Below, one piece after another: positions 7,535 through 15,653 of a stretch of DNA of 64,000 nt. This stretch comes from Klebsiella oxytoca (GTDB lineage: Bacteria > Pseudomonadota > Gammaproteobacteria > Enterobacterales > Enterobacteriaceae): contig NZ_CP046115.1 in the NCBI RefSeq assembly GCF_009707385.1, positions 4,216,001-4,280,000 on the forward strand. Reading direction: 5' to 3'. A program made the position numbers and the translations under genes. The notes under the pieces were generated by a model. That model worked only from the letters and a program-made list of their open reading frames with translations, had not been told where the DNA came from and made no database searches. How positions within the stretch are numbered: position 1 is the stretch's first letter; every line of letters begins with the position of its first letter.

Positions 7535-8857
7535 ATGAGCACTCTGTACGCGAAGCTGATCGCCGTGATTGAACAGAAGATCACGCCCATGGCGGGGGCG
7601 ATCGGCCAGCAAAAATACGTCACCTCCATCCGCGACGGTTTTATTACCGCCCTGCCCTTTATGATCGTCGGCTCGTTTTTGCTGGTGTTTATCTTCCCGC
7701 CGTTTTCCCCGGATACGACGTGGGGCTTTGCCCGTGCCTGGCTACAATTTTCGCTCGATCATCGCGATGCGCTGATGCTGCCGTTTAACTTCAGCATGGG
7801 GGTGATGACGCTGTTTATCGCCGTCGGGATCGCCGCAAGCCTGGCGAAGCATCACAATCTGGATTCGCTGACCGCCGGGATGCTATCGCTGATGTCGTTT
7901 CTGCTGGTGGCCGCGCCGCTGAAAGATGGCCAGATCTCTACCGCCTACTTCTCCGGCCAGGGGATCTTCACCGCGATTCTGGTGGCGATTTACTCCACTG
8001 AGCTGTACGCCTTCCTCAAACGCCACAACATTACGATCCGTCTGCCGCCTGAAGTTCCGGCAGGCGTGGCGCGCTCGTTTGAGATCCTGATCCCGGTACT
8101 GGCAATCGTGCTGACGCTGCACCCGCTGAACCTGTTTATTGAAGCGCAGCTGGGAATGATCATCCCGGAAGCAATTATGTCGCTGGTGAAACCGCTGGTG
8201 GCGGCCTCCGATACCCTACCGGCGATCCTGCTGTCGGTGCTGGTGTGCCAGGTGCTGTGGTTTGCCGGCATCCATGGGGCGCTAATCGTGACCGGCATTA
8301 TGAACCCGTTCTGGATGGCTAACCTGTCGATCAACCAGGCGGCAATGGCTGCGGGTACCGCAATCCCGCATATCTATGTCCAGGGCTTCTGGGATCACTA
8401 TCTGCTGATCGGCGGCGTCGGTTCCACCCTGCCGCTGGCGCTGATGCTGCTGCGCAGCAAGGCCATACACCTGCGGACGATTGGCCGGATGGGCGTGGTG
8501 CCGGGCGTATTTAACATCAACGAACCGATTCTGTTCGGCGCGCCGATCATCATGAACCCGCTGTTCTTCCTGCCGTTCGTGCTGGTGCCGATGGTCAACG
8601 CGACCCTGGCGTACTTTGCGCTGAAGCTGGACCTGGTCAGCCGCGTGGTGTCGATGACGCCGTGGACGACTCCGGCCCCTATCGGTGCTTCCTGGGCAGC
8701 GAACTGGAGCTTTAGTCCGGTAATCATGTGCCTGATTTGTATGGCGACGGCGATGGTGATGTATCTGCCGTTCCTTAAAGCCTACGAAAAACAGCTGCTT
8801 GAGCAGGAGCACGCTAACGCGGTGGCTCAGGCCGAAAGCGCGCCGCAGTCCGCATAA
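7535..8857 (+). CDS. PTS lactose/cellobiose-family subunit IIC
   Basis: A 440-residue membrane permease following IIB by 9 bp. It carries WFAGIHGALIVTGIMNPFWM and FNINEPILFGAPIIMNPLF, the blocks that bind and translocate beta-linked disaccharides in the CelB/ChbC family. About ten hydrophobic segments are visible and the C-terminus is hydrophilic. It has the same fold as the divergent IIC at 5765-7036 but is clearly diverged from it. Cellobiose, mannobiose or a mixed glucosyl-mannose are plausible substrates given the GH5 and GH1 neighbours. Its start has AAGGA 6-7 bases upstream. Confidence 0.92.
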   Translation: MSTLYAKLIAVIEQKITPMAGAIGQQKYVTSIRDGFITALPFMIVGSFLLVFIFPPFSPDTTWGFARAWLQFSLDHRDALMLPFNFSMGVMTLFIAVGIAASLAKHHNLDSLTAGMLSLMSFLLVAAPLKDGQISTAYFSGQGIFTAILVAIYSTELYAFLKRHNITIRLPPEVPAGVARSFEILIPVLAIVLTLHPLNLFIEAQLGMIIPEAIMSLVKPLVAASDTLPAILLSVLVCQVLWFAGIHGALIVTGIMNPFWMANLSINQAAMAAGTAIPHIYVQGFWDHYLLIGGVGSTLPLALMLLRSKAIHLRTIGRMGVVPGVFNINEPILFGAPIIMNPLFFLPFVLVPMVNATLAYFALKLDLVSRVVSMTPWTTPAPIGASWAANWSFSPVIMCLICMATAMVMYLPFLKAYEKQLLEQEHANAVAQAESAPQSA

Positions 8858-8880
8858 TTTATACTTTTCAGAGGGTTGTC

Positions 8881-9195
8881 ATGGAATTAGAAGAACAGGT
8901 AATGGGTATCATCATCAACGCCGGACAGTCACGTAGCCTGTGCTACGAAGCGCTGAGCTGCGCTAAAGCGGGGGATTTCACCGCCGCTGACGAGAAGATG
9001 AAAGAAGCCGCGCATTTTGCCCGCGAAGCGCATCTGGTGCAGACCCAGCTAATTGAAGCCGATGAAGGCGAAGGGAAAACTAAAATGACCCTGGTGATGG
9101 TTCACGCCCAGGATCATCTGATGACCTCGATTCTGGCGAAAGAGCTGATTGGCGAACTGATCGCCATTTACCGTTCGCGACCGCTGCACGCGTAG
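8881..9195 (+). CDS. PTS lactose/cellobiose-family subunit IIA
   Basis: A 104-residue helical phosphocarrier. The motif MVHAQDHLM (His75 as the phosphorylated histidine, with the following Asp likely holding the trimer metal) identifies the IIA domain of the lactose/chitobiose family. The N-terminal helices (IINAGQSRSLCYEAL) also match. It follows the IIC gene by 23 bp with AGAGG as ribosome-binding site and closes the IIB-IIC-IIA operon. An 8-bp stem hairpin without a U-run (9201-9221) and a REP array follow. Confidence 0.92.
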   Translation: MELEEQVMGIIINAGQSRSLCYEALSCAKAGDFTAADEKMKEAAHFAREAHLVQTQLIEADEGEGKTKMTLVMVHAQDHLMTSILAKELIGELIAIYRSRPLHA

Positions 9196-9200
9196 GGTTC

Positions 9201-9221
9201 CTCCTCTCCAGGAGAGAGGAG
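9201..9221. repeat. Inverted repeat after the PTS operon
   Basis: CTCCTCTC (9201-9208) pairs perfectly with GAGAGGAG (9214-9221) around a 5-base loop. There is no T-run, so it may be a mRNA-stabilising hairpin or a weak terminator. Confidence 0.45.
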
Positions 9222-9228
9222 ATGACAT

Positions 9229-9662
9229 AGCTCGGGTAAGGCGTTTACGCCGCGACCCGGGAAGACGGTAAATTCGCATGCAACCTGGCTGGCTTCCCGG
9301 CTCGCGCTGCGCTTAGCCGGGCTACCTGGACTGCACGCGTAGCTCCCTCCCGGAGAAAACCTGCTGGCAGCGCGGATGACGTAGCTCGGGTAAGGCGTTT
9401 ACGCCGCGACCCGGGAAGACGGTAAATTCGCATGCAACCTGGCTGGCTTCCCGGCTCGCGCTGCGCTTAGCCGGGCTACCTGGACTGCACGCGTAGCTCC
9501 CTCCCGGAGAAAACCGGCTGGTAGCTCGGGTAAGGCGTTTACGCCGCGACACAGGAAAACGGTAAATTCGCATGCAACCTGGCTGGCTTCCCGGCTCGCG
9601 CTGCGCTTAGCCGGGCTACCTGGGCTGCGCGCGTAGCTCCCTCCCGGAGAAAACCGGCTGGC
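9229..9662. repeat. Three tandem copies of a REP/BIME unit
   Basis: Copies begin at 9229, 9383 and 9523 with AGCTCGGGTAAGGCGTTTAC and are nearly identical over about 130 bases. Each unit contains two REP palindromes of opposite sense: one beginning CTCGGGTAAGGCG and ending CGACCCGGG, one with CCCGGCTCGCGCTGCGC and AGCCGGGCTAC. The spacing is 154 then 140 bases, because the first interval has 14 extra bases near 9361-9382. The array fills the gap between the PTS operon and the ROK kinase. Open frames on the complementary strand here only reflect the repeat. Confidence 0.85.
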
Positions 9663-9696
9663 CCCGGGAAATCGTCCACCACTATTAAGGATAACC

Positions 9697-10599
9697 ATGC
9701 TACATCTGGGTTTAGATATTGGCGGCACCAAAATGGAAGCCGTCCTGCTCAACGCGGCGGGCGAATGCGTTTATCGCCAGCGTCGCCCAACGCATAAAGA
9801 GAGCTATCAGGCGTTTATGCAACAGCTGCTCGGGCTGATTGCGACCGTCCGCGACTGGAGCGAACGGCCGTTTACCATCGGCATCGGTCTGCCGGGGGCT
9901 ATCGACCCGCAAAGCGGCCTGATTAAAAATTGTAATTGTCTGGTGCTTAACGGCCACGATCTGCGTCACGACCTGATGCGGGAACTCGGTCAACCGGTAT
10001 GGATGGCGAACGATGCCGACTGCTTTACTCTCTCTGAAGCGATGGACGGCGCGGGCGCGGGGGCGACGACCGTATTCGGCGTCATCATCGGCACCGGCTG
10101 CGGCGGCGGCATCGCGGTGAACCAACGGCTGCTCAGCGGACCTAACGCCATCGTTGGTGAATGGGGGCACAACCCCCTGCCGGGCTACCGCCCCGAACGC
10201 GACGGCCCGGCTCAGCCCTGCTACTGTGGAAAAGAGAACTGCATCGAAAGCTTTATCTCCGGTACCGGTTTTGCACGCCGCTACGGCGCGCAGGCGCAGT
10301 CGGAAGCGATTATTAGCGCCGCGCAGAACGGCGATCCGCAGGCGCAGGCCCACTGGCGGCATTTTATCGACGCTTTCGCCCGCAGCCTGGCGTCGGTAAT
10401 CAATATCCTCGATCCGCAGGTGATTGTGCTGGGCGGCGGGCTCTCCAACGTCGGGCAAATCTATGAGCAGCTGCCGCCGGCTATCGTCCCGTATCTCTTC
10501 TCCGACAGCTGCCGAACGCAGATCAAACAGGCGCGCTTCGGTGACGCCAGCGGCGTGCGCGGCGCGGCCTGGCTGCCGGTTCTGAGCGCCGCCGAATAG
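9697..10599 (+). CDS. ROK-family sugar kinase, manno(fructo)kinase-like
   Basis: 300 residues. It shows the ATP-binding start LGLDIGGTK, the ROK signature region GEWGHNPLPGY, the zinc-binding CYCGKENCIESFISGTG and LDPQVIVLGGGLSNV. The sequence is close to E. coli Mak, which phosphorylates fructose and mannose. In this locus it would phosphorylate the free hexose left when the GH1 enzyme splits a phospho-disaccharide; for mannobiose phosphate this would be mannose. AAGGA lies 7 bases before the ATG. It is followed by the LacI regulator after 56 bp. Assignment to ROK is firm; the substrate is inferred from similarity and context. Confidence 0.85.
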   Translation: MLHLGLDIGGTKMEAVLLNAAGECVYRQRRPTHKESYQAFMQQLLGLIATVRDWSERPFTIGIGLPGAIDPQSGLIKNCNCLVLNGHDLRHDLMRELGQPVWMANDADCFTLSEAMDGAGAGATTVFGVIIGTGCGGGIAVNQRLLSGPNAIVGEWGHNPLPGYRPERDGPAQPCYCGKENCIESFISGTGFARRYGAQAQSEAIISAAQNGDPQAQAHWRHFIDAFARSLASVINILDPQVIVLGGGLSNVGQIYEQLPPAIVPYLFSDSCRTQIKQARFGDASGVRGAAWLPVLSAAE

Positions 10600-10655
10600 A
10601 CACTTTTTTCAGCGGATATGCTAAGCTAGGCGAAAATATTCAGACAGAAAATGCC

Positions 10656-11618
10656 ATGCCAACCATTGATGATGTTTCAAGATTAGCGAATGTCTCCCGG
10701 GCGACGGTATCCCGCGTGCTGACCGGCACCAGGGGCGTGCGCGAAGAGAGCCGGGAAGCGGTGCTGCGCGCGGTGGAAGAACTTAACTACCGCCCGAGCT
10801 TCGCCGCGCAAAACCTCGCCAGTCAAACATCCAATCACGTGGGGCTGGTGATCCCGACGAACGATGACAGCAGCGGCGCGCGCCTGCTGCCGATGCTCTC
10901 CCTGGCGCTGAAAGGGTTGAATAAAAACCTGATTGTTCAGTACGTGACGGATGCGGCGGAACAGGCGGCGGTAGTTGACGATTTACAGCGCCAGTGCGTG
11001 GCGGTAGTGGTGCTCGGCGCCGTCCCGGCGGATGCACCGCGCAACGTGATCTCCTTTGACCGTTTCAGCATTGCCGGCGTCAATAATCAGGGCTACGACT
11101 ACGCTTTTGCCACCGAAAGCGCCTGCCGCTACGTGATCGGTAAAGGCCACCGTAATATTGCCCTGCTTGTTGATAACGACAGCGATGACGCCAGCCGCCA
11201 GATGCTTGAAGGCTACCGCAACGTGCTGCAAAACTACTCTATCCCCTTTAACCGGCAGCTGATGCTGGCGGCCAACGATAACGTTGAACAGGCGCTGCTG
11301 ACGCTGATCAACAGCTTCAGCAAATACTCGGTGATTATTGTTAAACGCGACCGCTACGCCGCCGAAGCGATGCGCCTGCTACGCGAATTCAACATCGCCA
11401 TACCGCAGGAAGTGTCGCTGTTGAGCCTTGAGGATTCCCCCCTCGCTTCGCTGCTGAACCCACCGCTAACCTGTATCTCCTGGCCGCTGGAACAGCTAAT
11501 GGAAAACTGTATTCAACGCATCCGCAGCCTGATTGACGAGCGCCCCACCTTCTCTCCCGAAGGGCGCACCCTGGCGGGCCGCCTGATCCCTCGTCAGTCG
11601 GTGGCCGATCTCTCCTGA
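10656..11618 (+). CDS. LacI-family transcriptional regulator of the beta-glycan locus
   Basis: 320 residues. Residues 3-25 form the LacI helix-turn-helix (TIDDVSRLANVSRATVSRVLTG), followed by the hinge helix LNYRPSFAAQNLAS and a periplasmic-binding-protein-like sensor domain. It is the only LacI-type protein in the locus. The two identical LacI-style palindromes at 5631-5644 and 7143-7156 are therefore its most likely operators. I see no such palindrome in front of the kinase-regulator pair itself, so it may not be autoregulated through this motif. Strong terminator directly downstream. Confidence 0.88.
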   Translation: MPTIDDVSRLANVSRATVSRVLTGTRGVREESREAVLRAVEELNYRPSFAAQNLASQTSNHVGLVIPTNDDSSGARLLPMLSLALKGLNKNLIVQYVTDAAEQAAVVDDLQRQCVAVVVLGAVPADAPRNVISFDRFSIAGVNNQGYDYAFATESACRYVIGKGHRNIALLVDNDSDDASRQMLEGYRNVLQNYSIPFNRQLMLAANDNVEQALLTLINSFSKYSVIIVKRDRYAAEAMRLLREFNIAIPQEVSLLSLEDSPLASLLNPPLTCISWPLEQLMENCIQRIRSLIDERPTFSPEGRTLAGRLIPRQSVADLS

Positions 11619-11625
11619 TTTTCTC

Positions 11626-11655
11626 GCCCGGTCTCCCCGATGACCGGGCTTTTCT
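11626..11655 (+). terminator. Rho-independent terminator after the LacI regulator gene
   Basis: GCCCGGTC (11626-11633) pairs perfectly with GACCGGGC (11642-11649) and is followed by TTTTCT. It ends the kinase-regulator transcript before sitA. Confidence 0.88.
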
Positions 11656-11700
11656 GTTCTCGCGTCGCAACCCCCTTGCTAATCATTCCCTCAACATACA

Positions 11701-11719
11701 AATAAGAATTATTTTCATT
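11701..11719. promoter_or_regulatory. Fur-box-like sequence upstream of sitA
   Basis: AATAAGAATTATTTTCATT agrees with the 19-bp Fur consensus at roughly 10 positions and is AT-rich in the same pattern. The sit operon is known to be controlled by Fur and MntR in related enterics. Confidence 0.45.
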
Positions 11720-11722
11720 TAT

Positions 11723-11758
11723 AAATAGCCTGTGCTATATAACATAGCAATGGCTATA
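11723..11758. promoter_or_regulatory. Two tandem MntR-type palindromes upstream of sitA
   Basis: AAATAGCCTGTGCTATAT (11723-11740) and AACATAGCAATGGCTATA (11741-11758) both fit the ACATAGCA-TGCTATGT type of MntR box, and they abut without a gap. They lie about 40 bp before the sitA ATG, where manganese-loaded MntR would repress. Confidence 0.65.
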
Positions 11759-11796
11759 AATGATGATTAATTAACCACACCGTTGTGAGGGCTCTT

Positions 11797-12714
11797 ATGC
11801 TGCACCTGCCATCCATAAAGTATCTGATGTTTGCCGCCACCCTGGCGCTGTTGGCCGTCGCTCCCGCTCAGGCAAAAGAGAAATTTAAAGTGATTACCAC
11901 CTTCACGGTGCTCGCGGACATGGCGCAAAACGTCGCGGGCGATGCCGCCGACGTCAGTTCGATAACTAAACCCGGGGCCGAGATCCATGAATACCAGCCG
12001 ACGCCCGGGGATATCAAACGCGCTCAGGGGGCACAGCTGATCCTCGCCAACGGTCTGAATCTTGAACTGTGGTTCTCCCGCTTTTATCAGCACTTAAAGG
12101 GCGTGCCGGAAGTGGTGGTCAGCAACGGCATTCAGCCGATGGGCATCAGCGAGGGGCCTTATAACGGCAAACCCAACCCGCACGCGTGGATGTCGGCGGA
12201 TAACGCGCTGATCTATGTCGATAATATTCGCGATGCGCTGGTGAAGTACGATCCTGAAAATGCTGACGTCTATCGCCAAAACGCCGAAGCCTACAAAGAG
12301 AAGATCCGCCAGACCATGGCACCGCTGAAGGCAGAGCTGGCGAAGCTGCCACAGGACAAGCGCTGGCTGGTGACCAGCGAGGGCGCATTCTCCTATCTGG
12401 CCCGCGATAACAACCTGCAGGAGCTCTATCTGTGGCCAATCAACGCCGACCAGCAGGGAACGCCGCAGCAGGTGCGTAAAACTATCGACACCATGAAGAA
12501 AGAGCGCATCCCGACCATTTTTAGCGAAAGCACCATTTCCGATAAACCGGCGCGTCAGGTGGCGCGCGAAGCGGGCGCCCACTACGGCGGCGTCCTGTAC
12601 GTCGACTCCCTCAGCGCCGCCGATGGCCCGGTGCCAACCTGGCTCGACCTGCTGCGCGTCACTACCCAAACCATTGTCCAGGGCATCAACGACGGACTAA
12701 GGAAGCAGGAATGA
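11797..12714 (+). CDS. sitA: Periplasmic Mn(II)/Fe(II)-binding protein SitA
   Basis: 305 residues from ATG 11797, which has GAGG upstream; an in-frame GTG at 11785 is less likely. It has a signal peptide (YLMFAATLALLAVAPAQA) and a cluster-A metal-binding fold. Metal ligands are expected within IHEYQP, NPHAWM, the TSEGAF region and LYVDSLS. SitA delivers manganese or ferrous iron to the SitBCD ABC transporter. The upstream MntR- and Fur-like sites support metal regulation. The sitB start overlaps its stop by 4 bases. Confidence 0.95.
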   Translation: MLHLPSIKYLMFAATLALLAVAPAQAKEKFKVITTFTVLADMAQNVAGDAADVSSITKPGAEIHEYQPTPGDIKRAQGAQLILANGLNLELWFSRFYQHLKGVPEVVVSNGIQPMGISEGPYNGKPNPHAWMSADNALIYVDNIRDALVKYDPENADVYRQNAEAYKEKIRQTMAPLKAELAKLPQDKRWLVTSEGAFSYLARDNNLQELYLWPINADQQGTPQQVRKTIDTMKKERIPTIFSESTISDKPARQVAREAGAHYGGVLYVDSLSAADGPVPTWLDLLRVTTQTIVQGINDGLRKQE

Positions 12715-13532
12715 ATAACCAGCTGCCGGGCCTCGCGGTCAACAATGTCAGCGTTACTTATCGTAATGGCCACACCGCGCTGCGCGATGCTTCGTTTAGC
12801 GTCCCACGCGGCTCTATCGCGGCGCTGGTTGGCGTGAACGGCTCCGGGAAATCAACGTTGTTCAAAGCGCTGATGGGCTTTGTACGCGCCAGCAATGGCA
12901 ACATCGCGATCCTCGGTCAACCGGTTAATCGCGCTCTGCGGCAGAACCTGGTTGCCTACGTTCCGCAGGCGGAAGAAGTGGACTGGTCGTTCCCGGTGCT
13001 GGTGGAGGATGTGGTGATGATGGGCCGCTACGGCCATATGGGCTGGCTACGGCGAGCCAAACAACGCGACCATGAGATTGTTGACGCCGCCCTGGCGCGG
13101 GTCGGCATGAGTGAATACCGGCACCGCCAGATCGGCGAGCTCTCCGGCGGGCAGAAAAAGCGTGTGTTTCTGGCCCGCGCTATCGCTCAGCAGGGAAAAA
13201 TCATTCTGCTGGATGAACCCTTTACCGGCGTCGACGTGCAGACCGAAGCGCGCATCATCGAGCTGCTGCGGGAACTGCGTGATGAAGGCTGCACCATGCT
13301 GGTTTCCACCCACAACCTTGGTTCGGTAAGCGAATTCTGCGACTACACGGTGATGGTCAAAGGTACCGTACTGGCCAGCGGCCCGACGGAAAGCACCTTT
13401 ACCGCCGAAAACCTCGAACTGGCTTTTAGCGGCGTGCTGCGCCACGTGGCGTTGAGCGGCGCGGAGGAGCGGATTATTACCGACGATGAGCGGCCGTTTA
13501 TCAGCCGCCGGGCGGCGGGAGGCGAAAGATGA
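12711..13532 (+). CDS. sitB: Mn/Fe ABC transporter ATPase SitB
   Basis: 273 residues with Walker A GVNGSGKST, a Q-loop near YVPQAEEVDW, signature LSGGQKKR, Walker B ILLDEPFTGVD and the switch histidine in STHNLG. It powers metal import through SitC and SitD. Start and stop overlap its neighbours by 4 bases each (ATGA), consistent with translational coupling in one operon. Confidence 0.95.
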   Translation: MNNQLPGLAVNNVSVTYRNGHTALRDASFSVPRGSIAALVGVNGSGKSTLFKALMGFVRASNGNIAILGQPVNRALRQNLVAYVPQAEEVDWSFPVLVEDVVMMGRYGHMGWLRRAKQRDHEIVDAALARVGMSEYRHRQIGELSGGQKKRVFLARAIAQQGKIILLDEPFTGVDVQTEARIIELLRELRDEGCTMLVSTHNLGSVSEFCDYTVMVKGTVLASGPTESTFTAENLELAFSGVLRHVALSGAEERIITDDERPFISRRAAGGER

Positions 13533-14377
13533 GCTGGCTGCTGGAACCGTTTGGTTATCAATATATGCTGAACGCGATGTGGGTTTCGGCGCTGGTGGGC
13601 GGAGTGTGCGCCTTTCTCTCCTGCTATCTGATGCTCAAAGGCTGGTCGCTGATTGGCGACGCCCTCTCTCACTCCATTGTCCCCGGCGTAGCGGGCGCTT
13701 ATATGCTCGGCCTGCCCTTCGCGCTGGGCGCGTTTCTTTCCGGCGGGCTGGCCGCGGGCAGCATGCTGTTTCTAAACCAGCGTTCGAAGCTGAAAGAAGA
13801 CGCGATTATCGGCCTGATCTTCTCCTCTTTTTTCGGTATTGGCCTGTTTATGGTGTCGCTGAATCCGACCTCGGTGAATATCCAGACCATTATTCTCGGC
13901 AATATTCTGGCTATTGCTCCGGAGGATATTGTCCAACTGGCGGCGATTGGTTTTATTTCGATGGCGATTCTGCTGTTGAAGTGGAAAGACCTGATGGTAA
14001 CTTTTTTCGATGAGAACCACGCCCGCTCGATTGGCCTCAACGCCAGCGGGCTGAAGCTGCTGTTCTTTACCCTGCTGGCGGCCTGTACCGTGGCGGCGCT
14101 GCAAACCGTCGGCGCGTTTCTGGTAATTTGCCTGGTAGTGACGCCCGGCGCTACCGCCTGGCTGCTGACCGACCGTTTTCCGCACCTGCTGACGATTGCC
14201 GTCGCGATTGGCAGCCTGACCAGCTTTTTCGGCGCGTGGCTAAGCTACTACCTGGACGGGGCGACCGGCGGGATTATCGTCGTGGCGCAGACGCTGCTGT
14301 TTTTAACCGCTTTCGTTTTCGCGCCGAAACACGGTCTGCTCGCCATCCGTCGCCGCGTCAGGGAGGCCTCATGCTGA
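13529..14377 (+). CDS. sitC: Mn/Fe ABC transporter permease SitC
   Basis: 282 residues of the ABC-3 (ZnuB/TroC) permease family. It has about eight membrane segments. The family region GWSLIGDALSHSIVPGVAGAY near residues 37-57 and the later FFTLLAACTVAALQTVGAFLV segment are visible. It pairs with SitD to form the channel. The stop overlaps the sitD start by 7 bases. Confidence 0.94.
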   Translation: MSWLLEPFGYQYMLNAMWVSALVGGVCAFLSCYLMLKGWSLIGDALSHSIVPGVAGAYMLGLPFALGAFLSGGLAAGSMLFLNQRSKLKEDAIIGLIFSSFFGIGLFMVSLNPTSVNIQTIILGNILAIAPEDIVQLAAIGFISMAILLLKWKDLMVTFFDENHARSIGLNASGLKLLFFTLLAACTVAALQTVGAFLVICLVVTPGATAWLLTDRFPHLLTIAVAIGSLTSFFGAWLSYYLDGATGGIIVVAQTLLFLTAFVFAPKHGLLAIRRRVREASC

Positions 14378-15225
14378 GCGTGCTGTTTGAACCTTTCCAA
14401 TTCTCGTTTATGGTCAACGCCTTGCTGGTAGCGGCAATCGTCGCGCTTCCCTGCGCGCTGCTGTCGGTTTTTTTGGTGCTCAAAGGCTGGGCGCTGATGG
14501 GCGATGCCATGAGCCACGCGGTGTTTCCAGGCGTGGTGGTGGCGTATCTCCTCGGCATCCCCTTCGCCATCGGTGCGTTTATTGCCGGACTGTTCTGCGC
14601 CATCGCCACCGGTTATCTCGACGATAACAGCCGCATTAAGCGCGATACCATTATGGGAATCGTGTTTTCCGGGATGTTTGGCGCGGGCCTGGTGCTGTAC
14701 GTGTCGATTCAGTCGGAGGTCCATCTCGATCATATTCTGTTTGGCGATATGCTGGGGATTTCCGCCATTGATATTGTACAAACGTCGCTGATTGCGCTGG
14801 CGATTGTATTGATTATCGGCCTGAAGTGGCGCGATTTTCTGCTGCATGCCTTTGATCCGCAGCAGGCCAGGGCAAGCGGATTACGCTGCGGGCTGCTGCA
14901 CTATGGGCTGCTGTGCATGATTGCGCTGACCATCGTGGCGACGCTGAAAGCGGTGGGGATTATTCTGTCGATTTCGCTACTGATAGCGCCGGGGGCGATC
15001 GCTCTGCTGCTGACGCGGCGGTTTATCAGCGCCCTGCTGCTGGCGATGGCGGTGGCGTTAGGCTGTTCGCTGGGCGGCGTGTGGCTGTCGTTTTATCTCG
15101 ACAGCGCCCCGGCGCCGACCATTGTGGTGCTGTTTACCGTTCTGTTCGTTATCGCGTTTATCTGGACGTCGGTTCGCGATAGTCAGACCACAGCCCGTTC
15201 CGGCGAGGTCCCGGGTCGCGGCTGA
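14371..15225 (+). CDS. sitD: Mn/Fe ABC transporter permease SitD
   Basis: 284 residues, a second ABC-3 permease paralogous to SitC (GWALMGDAMSHAVFPGVVVAY). I start it at ATG 14371 with GGGAGG upstream. The same frame stays open leftward to 14128, but that part is only the out-of-frame shadow of sitC. The last few codons and the stop lie inside a REP element (15209-15280), so the C-terminal tail (GEVPGRG) is encoded by repeat DNA. Confidence 0.93.
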   Translation: MLSVLFEPFQFSFMVNALLVAAIVALPCALLSVFLVLKGWALMGDAMSHAVFPGVVVAYLLGIPFAIGAFIAGLFCAIATGYLDDNSRIKRDTIMGIVFSGMFGAGLVLYVSIQSEVHLDHILFGDMLGISAIDIVQTSLIALAIVLIIGLKWRDFLLHAFDPQQARASGLRCGLLHYGLLCMIALTIVATLKAVGIILSISLLIAPGAIALLLTRRFISALLLAMAVALGCSLGGVWLSFYLDSAPAPTIVVLFTVLFVIAFIWTSVRDSQTTARSGEVPGRG

Positions 15226-15280
15226 CGCCTTACCCGGGCCGCACGAATTGTAGCCCGGCTAAGCGCAGCGCGAGCCGGGG
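15209..15280. repeat. REP pair overlapping the 3' end of sitD
   Basis: Two REP palindromes of opposite sense: CCCGGG...CCCGGG at about 15210-15238, and TAGCCCGGCTAAGCGCAGCG... with stem CCCGGCT/AGCCGGG at 15254-15279. They match the units of the array at 9229-9662 in reverse order. The first includes the sitD stop codon. Confidence 0.75.
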
Positions 15281-15283
15281 AGT

Positions 15284-15634
15284 TTATTGCGGCTTTTTGG
15301 GCCGATACTTTTCCGGTAACTCCGGCACCGGGCGTTTATCATCGATCAGGTGGCGAATCGTCAGGATTGGGTGCCGCCAGAGCATCCGCGGCCCTGCCCA
15401 GCGCATAATCTGCTTCATCTCTTCGCGCTTCGCGGGCTGATAGCAGTGCACCGGACACTGCTTGCAGGCGGGTTTTTCTTCACCGAATACGCACTTATCC
15501 AGGCGCTTATCAGCATAATCGTTAAGCGTCTGATAGTGTTCGGCGTCGTCGCGAGCATCCGGGCAGCGGCGCTGATAAAGCACAATCATGCTGCTAATGG
15601 TCTTTTTTTCCCGCGCAATACGTTTGCCCGCCAT
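15284..15634 (-). CDS. ygbA: YgbA family protein (nitrous oxide-stimulated promoter family)
   Basis: 116 residues from ATG 15634, chosen because GGGGAGGT lies 8 bases upstream and E. coli YgbA is of similar length. The cysteine cluster KCVFGEEKPACKQCPVHCY (four cysteines) and the basic tail PELPEKYRPKKPQ are characteristic. The protein is implicated in recovery from nitrosative stress and its gene is a known NsrR target. An NsrR-like site lies just upstream. In E. coli ygbA sits between fhlA and mutS; here it is inside the much larger insertion between these two genes. Confidence 0.9.
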   Translation of the reverse strand: MAGKRIAREKKTISSMIVLYQRRCPDARDDAEHYQTLNDYADKRLDKCVFGEEKPACKQCPVHCYQPAKREEMKQIMRWAGPRMLWRHPILTIRHLIDDKRPVPELPEKYRPKKPQ

Positions 15635-15653
15635 CGCCTGCACCTCCCCGATA

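Noticed and set aside
7175..7612. 145-codon frame on the minus strand over the IIB gene
   Set aside because: Fully antisense to a well-supported IIB gene with a diagnostic active-site motif.
9245..9752. Overlapping minus-strand frames beginning MRIYR in the repeat array
   Set aside because: They repeat with the REP/BIME unit, share the same odd sequence and lack ribosome-binding sites. They are products of the repeat, not genes.
14128..14370. Upstream extension of the sitD frame
   Set aside because: It overlaps sitC in another frame and has no family similarity. The ATG at 14371 gives the normal permease start with a ribosome-binding site.
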